Source: Dickeya poaceiphila (GTDB taxonomy: Bacteria; Pseudomonadota; Gammaproteobacteria; Enterobacterales; Enterobacteriaceae). From it: a stretch of 64,000 nt of DNA. The stretch spans positions 3,782,001 through 3,846,000 of the forward strand of contig NZ_CP042220.2 in the NCBI RefSeq assembly GCF_007858975.2, written 5' to 3'. The notes beneath the pieces were generated by a model. That model worked only from the letters and a program-made list of their open reading frames with translations, had not been told where the DNA came from and searched no databases. Shown piece by piece: positions 35,982-44,265 of the stretch. Numbering within the stretch: position 1 is the stretch's first letter; each line of letters opens with the position of its first letter. The position numbers were made by a program, and so were the translations under genes.

Positions 35982-36539
35982 TCAGAAAAAACTCATACCA
36001 ACAATCACGGTATCACCGGGATGAACTGTGTGTCTTACATCAACATTTTCAATCAGTTGATTGCTCTTCGACAGACGAATAGCAATATCTTTGCGGTCTG
36101 CACGATCAGTAAATCCACCGGCCAACGCCAGCGCTTTTTCAACGGTCAACCCCGGCTCGTAGCCATACCCATTCGGCTTGTGAACTTCACCCGTGATATA
36201 GAACTTCCGGAATTCGGCGATGCTGACCGTCACCATCGGATTTTGCAGATAGTCACCACGCAGGCGATGAGTCAATTCTTCGCTCACCTGCCCCGGCGTT
36301 TTTCCTTTCAACACCAGTTGACCGATATAGGGAAAAGTAATCGCGCCACTTTTATCCAACATGAATTTCATTGTCATCTCAGGCTCGCCGTATACCAGAA
36401 TATTGACGGCGTCGCCTTCATCTAACTGATAACCGGTGTCCTCGCTGTCAGGTTTGTCCATCTGCTGCGGACTTGACAGGGTACATCCGGCCAGCAATGC
36501 GCTCAGGCACAGAAAAATGCACAGCTTTATTATTCTCAC
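35982..36539 (-). CDS. Polysaccharide export lipoprotein (GumB/short Wza type)
   Basis: 185-residue lipoprotein. The signal peptide ends in the lipobox LLAGC (Cys19). A Poly_export domain (YQLDEGDAVNILVYGEPEMT) and one SLBB-type domain (FYITGEVHKPNGYGYEPGLT) follow. It lacks the C-terminal membrane-spanning helix of full-length Wza, as in GumB. It should form the periplasmic and outer-membrane part of the export channel with the Wzc-like protein, possibly with the neighbouring outer-membrane barrel as the pore. Confidence 0.88.
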   Translation of the reverse strand: MRIIKLCIFLCLSALLAGCTLSSPQQMDKPDSEDTGYQLDEGDAVNILVYGEPEMTMKFMLDKSGAITFPYIGQLVLKGKTPGQVSEELTHRLRGDYLQNPMVTVSIAEFRKFYITGEVHKPNGYGYEPGLTVEKALALAGGFTDRADRKDIAIRLSKSNQLIENVDVRHTVHPGDTVIVGMSFF

Positions 36540-36540
36540 G

Positions 36541-37827
36541 TTAGATCTGTACCTTAGTTGTAAACATAATCAGAGAGTTATCGTGGCCCAGCGTTCTGAT
36601 GACCTGGCGATTACCATCAGGGCCAATAAAGAAAGAATCAGTATTTTTATTAGAACGGAGCGTGTTTAGTTGGTACTTAACTTCAACGTTAATAGAGGGC
36701 CTGACGCTATAGTTCATAGCGAATGTGAATACCCTGTTCCTGTCTTTACGATCATCCAGATAATTCTTGTAATCATCTGTCAGGTACGAATAATCGAACG
36801 TGGTAGAGAATTTCCCAACCAGCCAAACATGCTGATAAGAGATACCATATTCAGACACCATGATATAGCCACCGACTTCTGTCGGATCTTTGATGCGCTG
36901 TGCCGTATGAGCGATAAAAGCAGACTGTTTAACCGGCTTCCACTCACCCTGAATGTTCCAGTTGACGCCACTGAAATCCCTGGCATTCGGGTTATTATCA
37001 AAGGTTTTGTATAACCAGGATACGTTCGCATCAATACGGGTTTTGCCTGTAAGCTGCGATTTGACGCCGTATTCCAGGTAATAGTCGTTGTTGTCTTTTT
37101 TAGCATCGATTTCATAACGCCGCTGATTATGAGTAAAGCGGTAGTTAAAGCGCGTTGCCTGGGAGTATTGGTCAGTGAGTTCTGCTACCAAACCGTTCTC
37201 ATGCCATTCCTGCCCAAGGATATAGTTATAAAAATCAATATCGGTATTTCTGATATCACCGGTATGGCCTAAACGCAGTTTTTTAAACAACACAGCAACG
37301 TCGGCTTTACCTCGCCCACCCGGTGTACCATAGCTGTAACGTAATTCGCTATTGAAAAGCGTGTTACTCAACGGTGAATGAATACCAAATTCGCGCAACT
37401 GTTGAGGCCGAAATCCTTCGGTAATACCACTCCCACGCGCTTCATGGCCAAGGGAGTCATCAAGAATAAGCGCTATCCCATGCCTTTGCCCATAGCGCCA
37501 TGCGCCATTAAATCGCAACAGATGATCGGTATAATTATCCGCCGGGGCGCTGCCGTAATGACGATAATCCCCAGAATACATCAGTAAATAGCGGTCCTGA
37601 TCACGTTGACCAATAGCTTTAAGCGTTGGCTTGAGGCTTTGAAAATCAGATCCTATCACGTCTTGATGATAAGCCTGATTGGTCACGTTACTCTCATGCC
37701 CATAATCCAGACCAAGCTGGCTTTGAAAATCAATACCCGCAATACCGATATGCGATTTAGGTACCAGTTCCGCCCAGGAAGGGTGAGGTATTACCATTCC
37801 CGCAGCAATGATCAATTTAGTACGCAT
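36541..37827 (-). CDS. Outer-membrane beta-barrel protein of the polysaccharide operon
   Basis: 428-residue protein with signal peptide MRTKLIIAAGMVIPHPSWA and a body of alternating amphipathic strands (LLMYSGDYRHYGSA, ELRYSYGTPGG, FSTTFDYSYLTDDY) ending in a C-terminal aromatic/hydrophobic strand (SLIMFTTKVQI). This is typical of BBP2-like barrels found in vps/gum-type clusters. It may complete the export pore for the short Wza-type protein. The start is set at the ATG that opens the signal peptide, overlapping the upstream gene by 11 nt; the frame extends further but within that gene. Confidence 0.8.
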   Translation of the reverse strand: MRTKLIIAAGMVIPHPSWAELVPKSHIGIAGIDFQSQLGLDYGHESNVTNQAYHQDVIGSDFQSLKPTLKAIGQRDQDRYLLMYSGDYRHYGSAPADNYTDHLLRFNGAWRYGQRHGIALILDDSLGHEARGSGITEGFRPQQLREFGIHSPLSNTLFNSELRYSYGTPGGRGKADVAVLFKKLRLGHTGDIRNTDIDFYNYILGQEWHENGLVAELTDQYSQATRFNYRFTHNQRRYEIDAKKDNNDYYLEYGVKSQLTGKTRIDANVSWLYKTFDNNPNARDFSGVNWNIQGEWKPVKQSAFIAHTAQRIKDPTEVGGYIMVSEYGISYQHVWLVGKFSTTFDYSYLTDDYKNYLDDRKDRNRVFTFAMNYSVRPSINVEVKYQLNTLRSNKNTDSFFIGPDGNRQVIRTLGHDNSLIMFTTKVQI

Positions 37828-39229
37828 TTTCACCGATAAAGCCTTTGAAAATGGTTCTAAAGATAATCTTGATATCCAGCCAGAGGGACCAGCTTTGAAT
37901 GTAGGCAATATCGTAGTAAACCCGTTTTTCCATTTTATCGAGGGTATCCACCTCACCACGATAACCATTAACCTGCGCCAACCCTGATATTCCCGGCTTC
38001 ACTTTATGGCGAATCATGTAATTTTCGACCAGTTGCCGATACTGTTCATTATGCACAACCGCGTGGGGCCGGGGACCAATAATTGACATTGTACCTTGTA
38101 ATACATTGAAAAACTGAGGCAATTCATCTAACGAGGTCCGGCGTAAAAAAGCACCAAAGCGTGTAACGCGCGGATCGTTTTTCGTTGCCTGCTTCACAAC
38201 ATCGCTATTCTCCATCACGTGCATCGAGCGAAATTTCCACACTTTGATTTTGTTGCCACTCAGGCCGTAGCGATCCTGCTTGAATAACACCGGCCCAGGC
38301 GACGTCAGCTTGATGCCGATAGCAATCACTAATAGCAACGGCGAAATCATCAGCGTAATAATTCCACCAATGATCAAATCCTCCGCACGCTTAATTACTG
38401 AGCCAAGACCGTCAAACGGCGATCTAAAAATACTGATGGTTTGAATATTATTAATGGAACGAAGCTGTGATACGTATGAACTATAAGAATAAAGATCAGG
38501 AATAATATAAGTATCAACTGTAGTATCAGACATCATCGACAGAAAATAGCGAATGCGTTTCAACGCAATCATCGGCAGTGCAATATAAATTTCATCTACC
38601 CGGCCAGCTTTAGCTTCCTCAACCAGCGCACTCACCTTGCCTTTAAATTCACTCTTTATCAGGTAGCCAAAGCGGGATGGATTGCGATCATCGTAGAAAG
38701 CCAACTCTAACTGCATATTAGCGTACTCTTTGAGCAAGGCTTTTTCCGCTGCTAACCCGCCAGGGGTTAATCCTACAATCGCCACCCGAATCCGTTTTTT
38801 AGCCATGCATTTGAACGTAATTAAACGCATCAGATAGAGAACGCATAAAGAAAGGGTGTACCAGTAAAATGTAGAAGGAAAATATATGTTATCAAGTTGG
38901 TGCAACAGCCCTAGCGAGTATAATGTACCGGCATATGTCCTGACCACCTCAACAAATATGACAGATAGCAATGCGGACACCCACAGCGTTCTCTGTCCAC
39001 GAAACTGCATATTTTTAAGCCGATTCTGATATAAGCCCGTATATTCCCCAACAAGTAGAAAAGAGGTAGAGAATAGCAGGCTAATCATAATGACATCATC
39101 AAAAGCGCCTATGCCCATCAAGAATATCTTGGCACTGACGATTAATGTCACATTGATTGATAAGAAATCCATCAATTTAATAATGGAAAAGTCATTTCCA
39201 TAGGAAATTTTTATCTGATTGCTAGACAC
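37817..39229 (-). CDS. Undecaprenyl-phosphate sugar phosphotransferase (WcaJ/GumD type)
   Basis: 470-residue initiating transferase. Four N-terminal transmembrane segments (to about 140) are followed by a CoA-binding-like Rossmann domain (VAIVGLTPGG, about 149-158), a fifth membrane segment (about 285-305) and the catalytic bacterial sugar transferase domain with KVWKFRSM, DELPQ at 368-372 and GPRP at 385-388. It transfers a sugar-1-phosphate, probably glucose-1-phosphate, to undecaprenyl phosphate and so starts repeat-unit synthesis. First gene of the operon. The start appears to be GTG without a strong ribosome-binding site; an in-frame ATG 19 codons later is possible. Confidence 0.9.
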   Translation of the reverse strand: MSSNQIKISYGNDFSIIKLMDFLSINVTLIVSAKIFLMGIGAFDDVIMISLLFSTSFLLVGEYTGLYQNRLKNMQFRGQRTLWVSALLSVIFVEVVRTYAGTLYSLGLLHQLDNIYFPSTFYWYTLSLCVLYLMRLITFKCMAKKRIRVAIVGLTPGGLAAEKALLKEYANMQLELAFYDDRNPSRFGYLIKSEFKGKVSALVEEAKAGRVDEIYIALPMIALKRIRYFLSMMSDTTVDTYIIPDLYSYSSYVSQLRSINNIQTISIFRSPFDGLGSVIKRAEDLIIGGIITLMISPLLLVIAIGIKLTSPGPVLFKQDRYGLSGNKIKVWKFRSMHVMENSDVVKQATKNDPRVTRFGAFLRRTSLDELPQFFNVLQGTMSIIGPRPHAVVHNEQYRQLVENYMIRHKVKPGISGLAQVNGYRGEVDTLDKMEKRVYYDIAYIQSWSLWLDIKIIFRTIFKGFIGENAY

Positions 39230-39542
39230 GTTTAATCATAGTCCATTAGATTTTTATTATTCGCACCTCTCCGGTCACGATAATATATCACACAAAAAAA
39301 ATTTAAAATAGCGACCAGAAAAATCATAACAATACGGCGTCAGAAAACACCAAAATAAACAATACCACTTATTAATTCATTTATATAAATGATCACACTA
39401 TTTCTTTTTTATTTTAATTATTTTTTAATAATTAGATATTATGATAATGCTTATTGAGATCATTATTTGTGATTATTGGTAATATGTATAATATTTAGCC
39501 TGATTAGCTCGCAAGATAATCAGGCCAGAAAATTGAAAGAAT
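39230..39542. promoter_or_regulatory. AT-rich upstream region of the polysaccharide operon
   Basis: About 310 bp of AT-rich sequence with no gene. It must contain the promoter of the polysaccharide operon on the minus strand. I see no JUMPstart/ops element. A short hairpin, CCTGATTA and TAATCAGG, lies at 39499-39524. Confidence 0.4.
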
Positions 39543-39920
39543 GTGGATCGTACGTTGGTCGCCTCAGTTACTTTGGCTGGTAGCAGCACGTCAACGGTTA
39601 TCAATAGCCGTACCAGACAAGACACTACCCGGCGTACTTGCCAAATTCACAGCTCAGTTGCGTCCACTTGCGAGCCTGTTCACTCAGCGTAGGAAGCGGA
39701 AAGCCGTGGCTTGCGTGTTCCTCAGGATCTGGCGGTGATGGGGTTCGGCGATTTGGATTTTGCCGCCAGCAATCGTCCCTCTATCACCACTGTCGGCATC
39801 GACAGGCGGGAGATGGGCCGCCGGGCCGCTACCTTACTGGCAGACAACATCGCCGGCCATCCCCACAGCGATGCAATTATCGATATCGGCTTTCAGCTCA
39901 TCGAGCGAGAATCGGCGTAA
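39543..39920 (+). pseudogene. LacI/GntR-type repressor remnant
   Basis: One frame carries both ends of a LacI-family regulator with the middle deleted. The first part (TLVASVTLAGSSTSTV) resembles the DNA-binding helix-turn-helix. After a TAG at 39690-39692 the frame continues with EAESRGLRVPQDLAVMGFGD, then RREMGRRAATLL and IIDIGFQLIERES, the C-terminal effector domain of gluconate-type repressors. With the deletion and stop it cannot be functional. Confidence 0.7.
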
Positions 39921-39936
39921 CCGGGTGGGTAAGCGC

Positions 39937-40368
39937 TTACCCCAAGTGCGTATGACCAGTGCCGCTGTCTTCAATCTCCAACGCAGACAAACCATGCAGA
40001 ATGCCGCAGTCGTCCACAGTCTGCGTCACCTGACAGCGTTGGCTAATGTGCATCAGTTGCACTTTCAGTTGCTGTAGCTCCGCAATACGCGCTTCCACAT
40101 GCCCCAGATGCTCATTCAACAGGATATTCACCCCCTCGCAACTGGCAGCAGGTTGCTCACTGAGCGCAACCAGCGCGCGGATTTCATCGTGGTTCATGTC
40201 CAATGAGCGGCAGTTACGGATAAACCGCAACCGATCAACATGAAACTGATGGTAGTGGCGATAGTTCCCTTCGGTACGTTCCGGTTCGGGCAACAGCCCT
40301 TTCTTCTCATAAAAACGAATGGTTTCCGGTGTGGTGTTGGTCGCTTTCGCCAGATCGCCAATTTTCAT
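39937..40368 (-). CDS. cadR: MerR-family Cd/Pb-responsive regulator (CadR-like)
   Basis: 143-residue MerR-type activator. The N-terminal helix-turn-helix is MKIGDLAKATNTTPETIRFY, followed by EKKGLLPEPERTEGNYRHY and a dimerisation coiled coil. Metal-binding candidates are the Cys of PAASCEGVN and of DDCGILHGL, with a His-containing tail (GTGHTHLG), as in CadR/PbrR proteins. It should twist the divergent promoter at 40380-40410 to activate the P-type ATPase gene on cadmium, lead or zinc exposure. The start MKIGDLA is chosen by family; the frame is open 24 codons upstream into the promoter region. Confidence 0.88.
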   Translation of the reverse strand: MKIGDLAKATNTTPETIRFYEKKGLLPEPERTEGNYRHYHQFHVDRLRFIRNCRSLDMNHDEIRALVALSEQPAASCEGVNILLNEHLGHVEARIAELQQLKVQLMHISQRCQVTQTVDDCGILHGLSALEIEDSGTGHTHLG

Positions 40369-40379
40369 GTAATTCCCCC

Positions 40380-40410
40380 TTGACCCTATAGTTGCTACAG
40401 GGTTTTTACT
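40380..40410 (+). promoter_or_regulatory. MerR-type promoter and operator of the metal ATPase gene
   Basis: A -35 box TTGACC (40380-40385) is followed by the dyad ACCCTATAG-TTG-CTACAGGGT (40383-40403, one mismatch) and a weak -10 box near TTTACT (40405-40410). The spacer is about 19 bp, overlong as in promoters controlled by MerR-family activators. It lies in the gap between the cadR-like gene and the ATPase gene. Confidence 0.75.
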
Positions 40411-40438
40411 ACAACAAAACCCAGAACAGGAATCAACC

Positions 40439-42790
40439 ATGTCAGAGAAACATTCATCTACTTCTCACCGTCAATTCCAGCCGGTCACGCTGGAAAAACC
40501 GGGTAAGGCCCTGTTCCGGCCACATCAGCAGGCGCGCCAGACGCCTCACACCGCTAACAATACCCAACAACGTGGGCAAACATGCGCTCATCACTGCTGC
40601 GACAATGCGGCACCGACCGAGCCAACCACTACGCTGGAAGGTGCGGAACGTATCGGCGACCAGCAGCGCACGCCGATACGCATCATGCAGATGGACTGCC
40701 CGACCGAAGAAACGATGCTGCGAAAAAAACTCGGCACCTTGCCGGAAATCAGCAAGCTGGAATTCAATCTGATGCAACGGGTGATGACGGTTACCCACCG
40801 TTACGATGCATTAGACAAGGTGCTGGCCGCCATCCGCACGTTAGGGTTCGAACCTGAAGTTCGCACCGGTGATGATCGCGCTCCCTTGCCGCCGGAGCCG
40901 AAAAAACCCTGGTGGCCGCTGGGCCTGGCGGTGGTCGCTGCCGGAGCGGCGGAAGCAGTAGAGTGGAGCGGTTTGCCCGAATGGTGGGCTGCGGTACTGG
41001 CGATTCTCGCCGTCGCCGCCAGTGGGCTGACCACCTATCGCAAAGGCTGGATTGCCCTGCGTACCGGCAATCTGAACATCAATGCGCTGATGAGCATCGC
41101 GGTGACCGGTGCGCTGTTCCTGCAACAGTGGCCGGAAGCAGCGATGGTGATGGTGTTGTTTACCCTTGCCGAACACATTGAGGCGCGTTCGCTGGACCGC
41201 GCCCGCAATGCCATTGCCGGGTTGATGAATCTGGCTCCGGATACCGCCACAGTGCAACAGCCAGATGGCAGTTGGCGCGACATGGAGGCTAACACCGTCG
41301 CGCTGGGCAGCATCGTACGGGTACGTCCCGGCGAGCGTATTGCGCTGGATGGCGACATCACCAGCGGCCACTCCGCCGTCAATCAGGCGCCGATTACCGG
41401 AGAAAGCCTGCCGGTGGATAAACGTGTCGGCGACAACGTATTTGCCGGCACTATCAATGAAAGCGGCTCGTTTGAATATCGGGTGACAGCGGCGGCGGCT
41501 AACACCACGCTGGCGCGGATTATTCACGCGGTGGAGCAGGCACAGGGCACCAAAGCGCCAACGCAGCGGTTCGTCGATCAGTTCGCCCGCGTTTACACCC
41601 CGCTGGTGTTTCTGGGCGCAGTATTAGTGGCAGTACTGCCGCCGCTGTTTACCGGCGGAAACTGGCAGGAGTGGACCTACAAGGCGCTGGTGCTGTTGGT
41701 AATAGCCTGCCCGTGCGCACTGGTGATTTCTACCCCGGTCACCATCGTCAGCGGGCTGGCGGCGGCGGCGCGGCGCGGCATTCTGATCAAAGGCGGGGTA
41801 TTTCTGGAAAAAGGCCACGCGCTTTCCTGGCTGGCGCTGGACAAAACCGGCACCCTGACCCACGGTAAACCGGTGCAGACCGGCTTTGAGACGCTCGCTG
41901 ATGTTGACGCCGCCCGCTGTCAGCAACTGGCTGCCAGTCTGGCCAGCCGCTCTGACCACCCGGTATCGCAGGCAGTAGCAAAAGCAGCGCAGGAAATCAG
42001 TACGCCATTGCTTGATGTCGATAACTTCAGCGCCGTCGCCGGACAAGGCGTCATCGGCACTCTGCAGGGGCAGCGCTATTTTCTCGGCAACCAGCGACTG
42101 GCTCAACAGTGGCTGGGCGATACCGCCACGGGGATTACCGGGCGGCTGACCGCACTGGAGCAGGCTGGCAACACCGTGATCATTCTGGGCGACGAGCGGC
42201 AAATTTTAGCGTTGATGACGGTGGCCGATACGGTGAAACCCTCCAGTCAGGAGGCTATCAACGCGCTGCATCAGGCCGGCATTAAAACCCTGATGCTTAC
42301 CGGCGACAACCAGTACGTGGCACAAGCCATCGCCCGTGATGTGGGCATTGATGAAGCGCGCGGCAACTTGTTGCCAGAAGACAAACTCTCACAGATTGAA
42401 CGGCTGTCGGCACAGGGCGTGATCGGCATGGTGGGAGACGGTATCAACGACACCCCGGCGCTGGCGCGCGCGGATATCGGTTTCGCTATGGGCGCAATGG
42501 GGACCGACAGCGCCATTGAAACCGCCGATGTGGCGCTGATGAACGACGATTTGCGCAAAATTCCAGAATTTGTGCGCATTTCTAAAGCCACACGTACCCT
42601 ATTAATCCAGAATATCGTGTTGGCACTCGGCATCAAGGCTTTGTTCCTGACGCTCACGCTGCTGGGCATGGGCACCATGTGGATGGCGGTGTTCGCTGAT
42701 GTCGGCGCCAGCTTGCTGGTGGTAGGCAATGGTCTGCGACTGCTGCGCCAGACGCCGGTTAACGCCCGCCAGCAGCATCAAGCGGCATAG
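40439..42790 (+). CDS. cadA: Cd/Zn/Pb-exporting P1B-type ATPase
   Basis: 783-residue heavy-metal efflux ATPase in the inner membrane. The N-terminus carries a Cys/His cluster (CAHHCC, about 49-54) and a HMA-like domain with MDCPTEE at 85-91. Six to eight membrane helices include the CPC motif (IACPCALVISTPV). Phosphorylation loop DKTGTLTHGKP, SDHPVSQAV and hinge GDGINDTPALARADIGFAMG are all present. It exports divalent soft metals at the expense of ATP. The divergent MerR-type gene and operator indicate induction by the same metals. Could equally be called zntA. Confidence 0.92.
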   Translation: MSEKHSSTSHRQFQPVTLEKPGKALFRPHQQARQTPHTANNTQQRGQTCAHHCCDNAAPTEPTTTLEGAERIGDQQRTPIRIMQMDCPTEETMLRKKLGTLPEISKLEFNLMQRVMTVTHRYDALDKVLAAIRTLGFEPEVRTGDDRAPLPPEPKKPWWPLGLAVVAAGAAEAVEWSGLPEWWAAVLAILAVAASGLTTYRKGWIALRTGNLNINALMSIAVTGALFLQQWPEAAMVMVLFTLAEHIEARSLDRARNAIAGLMNLAPDTATVQQPDGSWRDMEANTVALGSIVRVRPGERIALDGDITSGHSAVNQAPITGESLPVDKRVGDNVFAGTINESGSFEYRVTAAAANTTLARIIHAVEQAQGTKAPTQRFVDQFARVYTPLVFLGAVLVAVLPPLFTGGNWQEWTYKALVLLVIACPCALVISTPVTIVSGLAAAARRGILIKGGVFLEKGHALSWLALDKTGTLTHGKPVQTGFETLADVDAARCQQLAASLASRSDHPVSQAVAKAAQEISTPLLDVDNFSAVAGQGVIGTLQGQRYFLGNQRLAQQWLGDTATGITGRLTALEQAGNTVIILGDERQILALMTVADTVKPSSQEAINALHQAGIKTLMLTGDNQYVAQAIARDVGIDEARGNLLPEDKLSQIERLSAQGVIGMVGDGINDTPALARADIGFAMGAMGTDSAIETADVALMNDDLRKIPEFVRISKATRTLLIQNIVLALGIKALFLTLTLLGMGTMWMAVFADVGASLLVVGNGLRLLRQTPVNARQQHQAA

Positions 42791-43254
42791 CATCACCGGC
42801 ATAAACACGCATCGGGCCGACGGGAAACGCGTCGCTGCGCTCCTTATTCGGCACAGTATCTACAACAGGCTATTTGCAATAAATATTCGCAAAAGTATAT
42901 AAGCACTCACTAACATTCTTTCCTTCATTGCATCAGGTGACCAACTGGTAGCAGGCGTCTCTCAGTTGCCAGTGGCGCTTGCTATAAAGCGCGCCATCAG
43001 AGTAGTGATTACTCACTTCATCAACAGTTCAGCAACCGGCGGCAAGCCAGTCCCATCGGCACACCTGTTCCGGCTTTTCTGCCACCGCAGGGGCTTCAAA
43101 CCGAGGGCGCAGCACCCGCGCCGACGATATGTCAGACCCGGCAAAAATTAAGATTCACTTACAACTCCATGACAACATGAAATTTACCCGTCATTAAAGT
43201 ACGCCTAACCTAGACAAACTGCGCATCCCTCAATCTACACCACCTGGAGGAGTC
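42791..43254. other. 464-bp intergenic region without recognised gene
   Basis: Between the metal ATPase gene and the 2H phosphoesterase gene. I see no RNA gene, terminator or convincing frame. A GGAGGAG ribosome-binding site lies directly before the downstream ATG. Confidence 0.4.
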
Positions 43255-44085
43255 ATGAACCCGTTACGCCGCCGCTTCGTCCTGCAACTGCCGTTGCTCG
43301 CTTATGGTATGCCGTTATTTGCCAGCGCCAGAGCCGACGACATGTTCAGCACCATGCGTCCAGCGGATTCTCTGGTGCCCACACCACACGACATTGGCGG
43401 CAAATTCGATCCCGATGGCAGCGTCAGCCGCTTTCCCGGCAACACCATTATTTCTCACATCCCGCTGGATTCCGACGCCTCGAATGCGTTTATGACGGTA
43501 CGCGATACGCTAAAACAGCAGGACTTCAGCCACTGTCTGGCCTTCACCCCACCTTCCAGCTATCACATGACCGTGTTTGAAGGCGTGAACGAAACCAAAC
43601 GCAGGTTACCGTTTTGGCCGGTTGACCTACCCACCGATGCTCCGATGCAGGCCTGTTCCGATCATCTGGCTCGCAAACTGGCAGGGTTCGACTTGCAAGC
43701 CACGTTACCGTTTAAAATGCGTATCACCAACTTCAACGCCCAGCTGGATTCTGGCGCCATACTGCGCCTGACCCCAGTAGATAACAACGAGGAGCGCAAA
43801 TTGCGTACCCTGCGGGATCAGTTATCTGAGCGGCTGGAGATCCGTGCACCGGACCACGATACCTATGGTTTTCACGTGACGTTGGGGTATCTGGTGCGCT
43901 GGATGACGGAAGAGGAATCGCAAGCGTACCTGAAAACCCAACAGGCGTGCCTGCGTTACCTGCAACAACAGGTGCCGGTACTGGAACTGGGCGTGCCGGA
44001 ATTCTGCGTTTTCAATGATATATTCGCGTTCGATACCCAGTTGAAGGTCGGCCAGCCTGCCAGCACCGTGCCGCTAACGGCCTGA
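43255..44085 (+). CDS. Exported DUF1868-type 2H phosphoesterase-like protein
   Basis: 276-residue protein with an N-terminal export signal carrying consecutive arginines (NPLRRRFVLQL) and an AxA-type cleavage region (ASARADD), compatible with Tat or Sec export. Two HxT motifs, HMT at 104-106 and HVT at 207-209, are the hallmark of the 2H phosphoesterase superfamily (2'-5' RNA ligase-like), matching DUF1868. It probably acts on a cyclic or linear phosphoester in the periplasm; substrate unknown. Preceded by a strong GGAGGAG ribosome-binding site. Confidence 0.75.
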   Translation: MNPLRRRFVLQLPLLAYGMPLFASARADDMFSTMRPADSLVPTPHDIGGKFDPDGSVSRFPGNTIISHIPLDSDASNAFMTVRDTLKQQDFSHCLAFTPPSSYHMTVFEGVNETKRRLPFWPVDLPTDAPMQACSDHLARKLAGFDLQATLPFKMRITNFNAQLDSGAILRLTPVDNNEERKLRTLRDQLSERLEIRAPDHDTYGFHVTLGYLVRWMTEEESQAYLKTQQACLRYLQQQVPVLELGVPEFCVFNDIFAFDTQLKVGQPASTVPLTA

Positions 44086-44147
44086 CGAGCGTGAGAGTCA
44101 CGGTGTCCATGTCGCAACACGGCAATAATACCCCTGGGTTTGGCGCA

Positions 44148-44178
44148 TAAAAAAACCCCTTCAGACAGGCTGAAGGGG
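44148..44178 (-). terminator. Rho-independent terminator of ahpF
   Basis: Perfect 9-bp stem CCCCTTCAG/CTGAAGGGG around a 5-nt loop. On the minus strand it is followed by seven T residues, 88 bp after the ahpF stop. Confidence 0.85.
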
Positions 44179-44265
44179 CCGGGTCAGGTTAGTGATATGA
44201 GGGATAACAGCCCGAAAGTGGGTGGCCAGGCAACAAGATGGAACAGGATTCAGGCCGGAATCTGA

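Noticed and set aside
39499..39524. Hairpin CCTGATTA/TAATCAGG upstream of the LacI-type remnant
   Set aside because: No T run and no clear partner gene; too little to assign function.
42966..43151. 61-codon plus-strand frame in the gap after the metal ATPase gene
   Set aside because: No ribosome-binding site and low-complexity Arg-rich product; not supported as a gene.
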